From assembly GCA_027622495.1 (NCBI GenBank), contig JAQBYL010000077.1, positions 1-12,276 of the forward strand: a stretch of DNA of 12,276 bases, written 5' to 3'. The translations under genes were made by a program, and so were the position numbers. Numbering within the stretch: position 1 is the stretch's first letter; every line of letters starts with the position of its first letter. Origin of the DNA: Pseudomonadota bacterium (GTDB lineage: Bacteria; Pseudomonadota; Gammaproteobacteria; Pseudomonadales; Azotimanducaceae). Below are positions 6,614-12,276 of the stretch, piece after piece. Below the pieces are notes generated by a model. That model was not told where the DNA came from, made no database searches, and was given only the letters and a program-made list of their open reading frames with translations.

Positions 6614-7621
6614 ATGCTGATCATGGGCCTGGAAACTTCCTGCGACGAAACCGGCGTTGCGCTGTACGACAGTGAAGCCGGGTTGATCGCCAACGTGCTG
6701 CACTCCCAGGTAGAACTGCACGCGCGCTTTGGCGGTGTGGTGCCGGAGCTGGCTTCGCGTGATCACATCCGCAAAATAACCCCACTGACCCGGGAGGCGC
6801 TGCACCGGGCTGGCCGGACCATGGCAGATCTCGATGCTATTGCTTACACCATCGGACCGGGGCTCATTGGCGCTCTGCTGGTGGGTGCAACGTTCGCCCG
6901 CAGTCTGGCATTTGGACTGAAGATTCCTGCGGTGGCTGTGCACCATATGGAGGCTCACCTGCTCGCACCGCTGATCAGTGGCTCAGCACCACCGCTGCCT
7001 TTTATTGCGTTGCTGGTTTCTGGTGGCCATACCCAATTGGTGCGTGTGGATGCCATCGGCAAATATGCAGTCCTCGGCGAGTCCCTCGACGATGCGGCGG
7101 GTGAGGCTTTTGACAAGACTGCCAAGATGCTCGAGCTTGGCTATCCCGGTGGACCAAAGCTTGCGCAATGCGCCGAAAATGGCGATCCAGCGCGTTTTCA
7201 CTTCCCCCGACCGATGACCGATCGACCGGGGCTGGATTTCAGTTTCAGCGGTTTAAAGACCTATACCCGCACCACCATCGCCGCTCACCAGCCGCTGAGC
7301 CAGCAGGATACCGCCGACATCGCCCGCGCCTTTGAAGATGCGGTGGTCGATACGCTTTTGATCAAATGTCGGCGCGCTGTGCAACAGACCGGCGTCAACG
7401 ATCTGGTTATGGCCGGTGGTGTCAGCGCCAACCTGCGTCTGCGCGCGCGTCTGGATTCGGATCTGGACGCAAGGGTTCACTATGCTCCGCTGGATCTGTG
7501 CACTGACAATGGCGCCATGATTGCCTACGCAGGCTGGCGTCGGTTTGAACTCGGTGACCGCGCCGGTCTTGCCATCACACCTCGCGCGCGCTGGCCCATA
7601 TCGGATCTTACTTCAGCCTGA
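6614..7621 (+). CDS. tsaD: tRNA N6-adenosine threonylcarbamoyltransferase TsaD
   Basis: Catalytic subunit of the TsaB-TsaD-TsaE complex, which transfers the threonylcarbamoyl group from threonylcarbamoyl-AMP to A37 of ANN-decoding tRNAs (t6A) in the cytoplasm. The 335-aa product has the usual length and ASKHA fold. It begins MLIMGLETSCDETGVALYD, aligned to the family start, so 6614 is chosen over an in-frame ATG at 6623. Metal ligands are visible: H111 and H115 in HHMEAHL, and D298 in CTDNGAMIA. Nucleotide-site motifs are SGGHT (136-140), DDAAGEAFDK (159-168) and AGGVSAN (267-273). In Pseudomonas-type genomes tsaD is followed by plsY, folB and a folK-like gene. Here a monooxygenase follows instead and plsY is absent from the window. 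The start lacks a Shine-Dalgarno sequence, so translation may be leaderless. Confidence 0.97.
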   Translation: MLIMGLETSCDETGVALYDSEAGLIANVLHSQVELHARFGGVVPELASRDHIRKITPLTREALHRAGRTMADLDAIAYTIGPGLIGALLVGATFARSLAFGLKIPAVAVHHMEAHLLAPLISGSAPPLPFIALLVSGGHTQLVRVDAIGKYAVLGESLDDAAGEAFDKTAKMLELGYPGGPKLAQCAENGDPARFHFPRPMTDRPGLDFSFSGLKTYTRTTIAAHQPLSQQDTADIARAFEDAVVDTLLIKCRRAVQQTGVNDLVMAGGVSANLRLRARLDSDLDARVHYAPLDLCTDNGAMIAYAGWRRFELGDRAGLAITPRARWPISDLTSA

Positions 7622-7674
7622 TTGCCCCGTTCGTGCCAGGGACAGAGGCTGGGGTACACTCAAGGACGATTACC

Positions 7675-7683
7675 AGGGGAGAG
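7675..7683 (+). promoter_or_regulatory. Ribosome binding site fixing the monooxygenase start
   Basis: AGGGGAGAG ends 4 bp before the ATG at 7688. It selects this start over the longer frame that opens right after tsaD. Confidence 0.7.
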
Positions 7684-7687
7684 TGAT

Positions 7688-9313
7688 ATGGCTGAGCGCG
7701 CGCTTACTGCAAACACATCGGATGTACTCGATGTTCTGATCATCGGCGCTGGATTCAATGGCGCGTACCAGCTTTACCGGCTGCGCGAAGCCGGCTTTAA
7801 CGTACGGATCTATGAAGCAGGTGATCGTCTGGGCGGTATCTGGTACTGGAACTGTTATCCGGGCGCTCGCGTCGACACGCATGTTCCGAACTATGAGCTG
7901 TCTATTGAAGCGGTCTGGAAAGACTGGAACTGGTCGGAGCGGTTTCCCGGCTGGGACGAATTGAGACGCTACTTTGAGCATGTGGATAAGACGCTCGATC
8001 TGTCGAAGGACATCGAATTCAACACCTGGGTCAGTGGCGCTGAGTTCGACGACACCACTAATCAGTGGACCGTTCATACCGCCGATGGCCGCAGCACACA
8101 AACGCGATTTCTGATCGCATGCATGGGTTTTGCGGCCAAAGCATATATACCGGAGTTTGAAGGCCTGGGTGATTTCGAAGGCCCCTGCCACCATACCGCC
8201 CACTGGCCCCAGGATGGGCTCGACATGACCGGTAAACGGGTCGGCATCATCGGCACCGGTGCAAGCGGTGTGCAGGTGGCACAGGAAGCTGCAGCGGTCG
8301 CATCCCATGTCACTGTCTTTCAGCGCACCCCGATGATCGCGCTGCCCATGCGGCAACGGAAACTCGATGCAGAAACACAGACCAAGAACAAAGCGGGTTA
8401 TCCGGCGTTGTTTCGCCAGCGGGCGGTTTCAACATCGAGCATCCACGACATCATTGCCGACGAGCGGGGGGCAAAAGAAGTTCCAGACGAAGTCCGCCAG
8501 GCCGTTTTTGAGGTAGCGTGGCAGAAAGGCGGGTTTCACTTCTGGGTGGGAACTTTCGCTGACATTCTGCAGGATGAACAATCCAACCTGATGGCATATG
8601 AGTTCTGGCGCGACAAAACCCGGGCGCGTTTGAACGATCCGTGGCTCAAGGAAAAACTGGCGCCGACCAAGCCCATGCATCCGTTTGGTTGTAAGCGTCC
8701 TTCGCTTGAACAGAATTTCTACGACATTTTTAACCAGGACAACGTGTCGCTGGTGGACGTGCGCGAAACCCCAATCACCAGGATCACCCACACCGGCATC
8801 GACACCTCGGCGGATACCTATGATTTCGACATCCTGGTGCTGGCCACGGGTTTCGACACCAGCACCGGTTGTTTCACCCAGTTGGATCTGAAGGGTAGCT
8901 CGGGTATTGGCCTCGACCAGATCTGGGCCGATGGCGTGAAAACCCAGCTTGGCTACGCCATCCCGCATATGCCGAACCTGATGATGCTCTACGGCCCGCA
9001 AAGTCCCACTGCATTCTGCAACGGTCCGACCTGTGCGGAGACGCAAGGTGACTGGATTGTGCGATGCCTTACCGATCTGCGTGCGCGCAACCTGAGTCGC
9101 ATCGAGGCAACCGATGAGGCCGCAGTGCTCTGGGCCGATCACCTCGCCGAAGTTGGCGAAGGCACCCTTCTGCCGCAGGCGGATTCCTGGTACATGGGTG
9201 CCAACATCCCGGGCAAACGAAGGGAGTTGCTGTACTACCCGATGGTGCCGGCCTATCTGCAGGCGTGCGAGGAAAGTGCGGCGAATGATTACGAAGGATT
9301 TGAGTTGAGCTAG
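7688..9313 (+). CDS. Type I Baeyer-Villiger monooxygenase (FAD/NADPH)
   Basis: Flavoprotein of 541 aa that uses NADPH and O2 to insert oxygen next to a ketone, yielding an ester or lactone; sulfoxidation is also common in the family. An FAD-binding Rossmann motif is seen at LIIGAGFNGA (17-26). The family motif GGIWYWNCYPGARVD (49-63) follows, then the Baeyer-Villiger fingerprint FEGPCHHTAHWP (163-174), matching FxGxxxHxxxWP exactly. The NADPH Rossmann motif is IIGTGASG (187-194). R337 in CKRPSLEQNFY matches the catalytic Arg of cyclohexanone monooxygenase, and DILVLATGFD (381-390) is the usual second FAD motif. Length fits the cyclohexanone/cyclopentanone monooxygenase class. The substrate cannot be predicted; no adjacent esterase or alcohol dehydrogenase marks a cyclic-ketone pathway. 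It sits 66 bp after tsaD and 92 bp before the folate genes, in place of housekeeping neighbours, which suggests insertion by transfer. Confidence 0.93.
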   Translation: MAERALTANTSDVLDVLIIGAGFNGAYQLYRLREAGFNVRIYEAGDRLGGIWYWNCYPGARVDTHVPNYELSIEAVWKDWNWSERFPGWDELRRYFEHVDKTLDLSKDIEFNTWVSGAEFDDTTNQWTVHTADGRSTQTRFLIACMGFAAKAYIPEFEGLGDFEGPCHHTAHWPQDGLDMTGKRVGIIGTGASGVQVAQEAAAVASHVTVFQRTPMIALPMRQRKLDAETQTKNKAGYPALFRQRAVSTSSIHDIIADERGAKEVPDEVRQAVFEVAWQKGGFHFWVGTFADILQDEQSNLMAYEFWRDKTRARLNDPWLKEKLAPTKPMHPFGCKRPSLEQNFYDIFNQDNVSLVDVRETPITRITHTGIDTSADTYDFDILVLATGFDTSTGCFTQLDLKGSSGIGLDQIWADGVKTQLGYAIPHMPNLMMLYGPQSPTAFCNGPTCAETQGDWIVRCLTDLRARNLSRIEATDEAAVLWADHLAEVGEGTLLPQADSWYMGANIPGKRRELLYYPMVPAYLQACEESAANDYEGFELS

Positions 9314-9405
9314 GTCAATCGCCTACTCCACGGCTTCAACACAACTCTCTTGTGCCCAACTCAAACGCTCGCTATGGTTTCACCATTTTCGATCGGACGC
9401 TGGAC

Positions 9406-10287
9406 ATGATTCCGGTCTACATTGGTCTTGGCAGTAATGTAGCGCCTCTGCAGAACCTGCAGGCGGCAATTGGAAAACTGCGTCTGAGATTTGGTGAACT
9501 CACCGTATCGGCTGCTTACCGAAATCCAGCGGAAGGCTTCAAAGGTGACGATTTTGTGAATGCGGTTGCGGGTCTGGTGACCACCGCGCCTATGTCGCAG
9601 GTACTACACGCTCTCAGGCAGATCGAGCTGGATTTAGGCAAGAACCTTAGCCTGCCGCGTTTCGCACCTAAAGTGATCGATCTGGACCTGCTGTATTTCG
9701 GTGACCAAATCATCAGACATGATCGATTAGACGTACCGCGGTCCGATCTGTCCAGGTGTCCTTACTATCTGCGCTGCCTCATGCAGATTGCGCCGGATTG
9801 GATTGACCCAGAGAGCCACAAATCGATGAATCAGATGTGGCAAGAGTTCGATGGCGTTGCAAGCCTGGAGCAGGTCGAGCTTGGCGAAACTGCCCGGACG
9901 AATACACAGGGCAAGGACGCGGTGCTTAGCATGAGTGATCTGAAGCTTGCCGTCCATCTGGGAATGCCCGACGACGAACGTTCGGTTCGCCAGGACGTTT
10001 ACTTCTCCATGCGGATAGAGTTCGGTTCGCCACCAGCCGCTTGTGCGCAGGATTCCCTTGAAGGAACTATTGACTACGGTGTAGTGGTTCTGCATCTGCA
10101 GGAACTGGTTGCGCACCAACAGGTTAAAACCCTGGAGCATCTGGCCAGACAATGTCTGGAGGTGGCATGTGAAGAAGCGAGAAAATGCAATATCAGCGGG
10201 GTTACCATCGGCGTCAATCTACGAAAATATCCTAATATCGAAGGTCTGATTGGCGGTGCTGCGTTCGAGTTGACGGCTGACCTATGA
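9406..10287 (+). CDS. Fused HPPK-like (FolK) and dihydroneopterin aldolase (FolB) protein
   Basis: A 293-aa two-domain folate protein. Residues 1-130 are an HPPK-like domain (MIPVYIGLGSN, GFKGDDFVNAV, IDLDLLYFGD). Residues about 176-293 are a dihydroneopterin aldolase, the step that makes 6-hydroxymethyl-dihydropterin. The aldolase keeps catalytic residues E191 (DDER), Y224 (TIDYG), E244 (KTLEHLA) and K274 (NLRKYP). The HPPK domain keeps Mg-binding D92 and D94 but, against E. coli FolK, has F86 for W89, K89 for R92, R112 for H115 and C118 for R121 (R117 is adjacent). It resembles the second, folB-linked FolK paralogue of many gammaproteobacteria, and its activity is doubtful. ATG 9406 is chosen because FolK homology starts there; an in-frame GTG at 9352 would add 18 unrelated residues. 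An internal ATG at 9931 could give a stand-alone 118-aa FolB. The stop overlaps the next start (ATGA), implying translational coupling. Confidence 0.88.
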   Translation: MIPVYIGLGSNVAPLQNLQAAIGKLRLRFGELTVSAAYRNPAEGFKGDDFVNAVAGLVTTAPMSQVLHALRQIELDLGKNLSLPRFAPKVIDLDLLYFGDQIIRHDRLDVPRSDLSRCPYYLRCLMQIAPDWIDPESHKSMNQMWQEFDGVASLEQVELGETARTNTQGKDAVLSMSDLKLAVHLGMPDDERSVRQDVYFSMRIEFGSPPAACAQDSLEGTIDYGVVVLHLQELVAHQQVKTLEHLARQCLEVACEEARKCNISGVTIGVNLRKYPNIEGLIGGAAFELTADL

Positions 10288-11534
10288 GCAACGTGCTGCT
10301 GGCCCTGGGCTCAAATCTGGGCGACCGCATGCTCAACCTCGAGCGGGCTGTGACTATGCTCGCTCACGACGAAAAAATTACCCTGCACAAGGTCTCGAGC
10401 GTGTATGAGACCCCCGCGTTGCTCACCCAGGATGCTCCAGCCAATTGGAATCTGCCCTTCTGCAACCTGGCAATGACCATCGAGACGCCTCTCGATCCGA
10501 TCTCGCTTCTCGATCAGATGCAGTTTATCGAACGCCACATCGGGCGCGAGCCCTCCGCGAAATGGTCGCCTCGCCTGATCGACATCGACATGATCGCTTT
10601 CGACAACCTGACCATCGAGAGCGCCCGCCTCACGGTCCCCCATCCGCATGCGATGCGCCGCTCTTTTGTACTGGCGCCGGCGGTGGAGATCGATCCCGAC
10701 CGGATTCTTCCCGGACAGAGCGCAACCCTGCTTGAGATGAAGAGAAAACTGATCTGCCAGTTACCTGCCTGGATGAGGATTATCAACGTCACTGCGGATT
10801 CATTTTCGGGAGACGGCATGTTGGGCAATGCGATTGATCAACCCACCGGCGCCAACTACATCGACGTTGGTGCCGAATCCACGCGACCTGGCGCCGCATC
10901 GGTTGATCCGGAAGAAGAGTGGCGGCGCCTTGAACCCGTGTTAGAACAGCTTGACCTCACCAGGCTGCTTCGACCGCGCGTGAGCATCGATACACGGAAT
11001 GTGGCAACGGCCAATCGAGCGCTGCAGCTTGGGGTTGATGTAATCAACGATGTCAGTGGTCTGGGTAGGGAGATGTTGGAATTACTTTCCGGGTCTATGT
11101 GTGATGTCGTGTTAATGCACAGCCTTACGGTTCCGGTTCAACGCGATACCGTTCTTCCTGCAGACATGGATCCGGTTGCGGCGATCAGACAATGGTTCCA
11201 GGACAGGATGTCGGAGCTTGTTTCGAGAGGGATTGATTCGTCGCGAATCATTCTCGATCCCGGTATCGGCTTTGGCAAAACAGCAGCACAATCTCTACAG
11301 TTGATTGGCCGTGCCAGGGAGTTTACCGATCTCGGCTGTCGCGTTCTGTATGGCCACAGCCGAAAATCGTTCCTGCATCTGGCATCTCCACTGCCCGCCG
11401 CGGAACGGGATATCGAAACCCTGGCAATGTCCGTGCATCTGGCTGATCAAGGTGTTGATGTTCTTCGCGTTCACGCGCACGATCTACATCGTCGTTTCTG
11501 GAACACGCGAGCTCTTGCGGAAAGCCAGTTCTAA
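10284..11534 (+). CDS. folKP: Bifunctional HPPK-dihydropteroate synthase (FolK-FolP fusion)
   Basis: A 416-aa bifunctional enzyme. HPPK transfers pyrophosphate from ATP to 6-hydroxymethyl-dihydropterin, and DHPS then condenses the product with p-aminobenzoate; DHPS is the sulfonamide target. The HPPK domain (1-about 140) keeps all the main residues: W94, R97, D100, D102, H120 and R126 (E. coli W89, R92, D95, D97, H115, R121). The DHPS domain (about 163-405) has N168 in INVTADSFS, D193 in the YIDVGAESTRPG stretch, D236 (VSIDT), N255 (VINDV), D325 in LDPGIGFGK, K361 (GHSRKSF) and R395/H397 (LRVHAHD). Loop 1 reads NVTADSFSGDG where most enzymes have NVTPDSFSDGG. An HPPK-DHPS fusion of this order is known from Francisella. 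The start overlaps the FolK-FolB stop by 4 bp, so both are surely one transcription unit. Dihydrofolate synthase (FolC) is not in view. Confidence 0.94.
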   Translation: MSNVLLALGSNLGDRMLNLERAVTMLAHDEKITLHKVSSVYETPALLTQDAPANWNLPFCNLAMTIETPLDPISLLDQMQFIERHIGREPSAKWSPRLIDIDMIAFDNLTIESARLTVPHPHAMRRSFVLAPAVEIDPDRILPGQSATLLEMKRKLICQLPAWMRIINVTADSFSGDGMLGNAIDQPTGANYIDVGAESTRPGAASVDPEEEWRRLEPVLEQLDLTRLLRPRVSIDTRNVATANRALQLGVDVINDVSGLGREMLELLSGSMCDVVLMHSLTVPVQRDTVLPADMDPVAAIRQWFQDRMSELVSRGIDSSRIILDPGIGFGKTAAQSLQLIGRAREFTDLGCRVLYGHSRKSFLHLASPLPAAERDIETLAMSVHLADQGVDVLRVHAHDLHRRFWNTRALAESQF

Positions 11535-11610
11535 CGAGTCGTGCGCAGACCGGAGGTTGTCGGACAAATCGCCCGCGTACGGTGTCGGAAGAATTCCTTC
11601 CCGCCTAATT
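11535..11610. other. Gap between convergent folKP and cca
   Basis: 76 bp between tail-to-tail genes. It holds one short hairpin, GGAAG-AATTC-CTTCC (11587-11601), without a U-run. It could contribute to termination on either strand, but nothing stronger is seen. Confidence 0.25.
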
Positions 11611-12276
11611 TCAGTCTGATCCCATCGCCTGGCGAAGGCCGGTCAGACGAGCCTGATCAAGACGCTGGCCAATCTCGAGACCGCTAAACCCCTGCGCAGC
11701 AAAATCGCGCCCCTGCATCTGGTTCATTCCGTTAACGGCCTGAACCAGACCGGCCAGATCAACATTGCCAACCGCGCTGACGACTTCAACCAGATGGCCC
11801 CATCTGGCGTGGCCGCGAAACGCACCGGCCTGGGTGAGCACGCGGTAAACGTCTTCTGGTGTCTGATCCCGCCACCGCATCAGGATCCGGGTATTTGCAG
11901 CAGTCTGCATCATCAGATCCGAGTAGTCGTTGGGGGGCTTTAAACGATCTATGAGAGTCTGTGCCTGCGGGTTGTCGAGCAGCCAGGCCATCGCCGCGAA
12001 GCGCTCCAGAGGGTCGGTGAGTCGAAGAGGTATTAATTCCCCCTTCCCCTCTACACTTTCTGCCGGACCTTCGAGCTCAACAAACCAGGGGCTCAATGCG
12101 TGAGCTTCCTTAAGAACCTGGAAATAACGTTCGGGGTCGGGCCCCTTGAGCGCTTTAACCGTCTCAGCCCACACCCGCTCAGCGGGTAATTCATCAAGAC
12201 TGCCGTCCGCTGCCATCTGTTGCATGAGGGTCAGTGTTTCGCGCGTTACCTCAAAACCCGCCAGCTCGCAGGCAAA
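11611..12276 (-). CDS. cca: CCA tRNA nucleotidyltransferase, C-terminal part (runs off window)
   Basis: C-terminal part of the CCA-adding enzyme, a class II nucleotidyltransferase that adds or repairs the CCA end of tRNAs. The frame is open to the window edge; 17 further codons (FACELAGFEVTRETLTL) precede the internal ATG at 12225, so the true start lies beyond position 12276. The visible stretch begins at the body domain (FACELAGFE), then ERVWAETVKALKGPDPERYF and LTDPLERFAAMAWLL, continues with PPNDYSDLMMQTAANTRIL, and ends GLRQAMGSD. The catalytic DxD head domain is outside the window, and I cannot tell whether an HD domain is intact. The gene converges on folKP. Its presence next to folate genes and tsaD matches Pseudomonas-like gene order, which supports the call. 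Confidence 0.88.
   Translation of the reverse strand, partial: FACELAGFEVTRETLTLMQQMAADGSLDELPAERVWAETVKALKGPDPERYFQVLKEAHALSPWFVELEGPAESVEGKGELIPLRLTDPLERFAAMAWLLDNPQAQTLIDRLKPPNDYSDLMMQTAANTRILMRWRDQTPEDVYRVLTQAGAFRGHARWGHLVEVVSAVGNVDLAGLVQAVNGMNQMQGRDFAAQGFSGLEIGQRLDQARLTGLRQAMGSD

Noticed and set aside
8429..9142. 237-codon minus-strand frame opposite the monooxygenase
   Set aside because: It is the mirror of strong coding sequence with clear FAD/NADPH motifs on the other strand; its own translation shows no family features.
11587..11601. Intrinsic terminator between folKP and cca
   Set aside because: The GGAAG/CTTCC stem is only 5 bp and has no U-run on either strand, so it is mentioned only in the gap entry.
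1..12276. CRISPR array, tRNA/rRNA genes, phage or defence genes
   Set aside because: No regularly spaced repeats, cloverleaf-like segments or rRNA stretches were seen, and no product fits known defence or phage families.

Overview
The window looks like chromosomal DNA of a gammaproteobacterium, probably uncultured or environmental. The main reason is the set tsaD, folB/folK-like and cca lying together, a linkage I recall from Pseudomonas-type genomes. The HPPK-DHPS (FolK-FolP) fusion is also known from Francisella. Base composition looks moderately GC-rich. This placement is inference; no rRNA or tRNA is present to confirm it.

Region 1 (1-2811) is a catabolic pair on the + strand. It holds the 3' part of a xylose-isomerase-like TIM-barrel sugar isomerase/epimerase, then a secreted PQQ-dependent dehydrogenase of the membrane-glucose-dehydrogenase type that lacks the membrane anchor. 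A perfect 16-bp palindrome lies between them.

Region 2 (about 2812-6610) is a degraded accessory segment. It contains a 5'-truncated TPR signalling protein (- strand), about 330 bp with no recognisable gene, an IS256-family transposase broken by a frameshift, two in-frame stops and loss of its C-terminus, an intact small cupin gene, a GNAT-like N-terminal remnant, and a DinB-like gene with one frameshift.

Region 3 (6614-12276) is mostly housekeeping: tsaD (t6A tRNA modification), a type I Baeyer-Villiger monooxygenase, then two overlapping folate genes, and finally cca (- strand, running off the window). The first folate gene is a FolK-like-FolB fusion and the second a FolK-FolP fusion. Together they encode aldolase, pyrophosphokinase and pteroate synthase on two polypeptides, with two HPPK domains. 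The first HPPK domain has changes at several catalytic positions, while the second keeps them all.

I see no CRISPR array, defence island, phage module or RNA gene. The most interesting feature is the folate fusion pair with its duplicated and apparently degenerate HPPK domain, followed by the pseudogene-rich segment beside the IS remnant.
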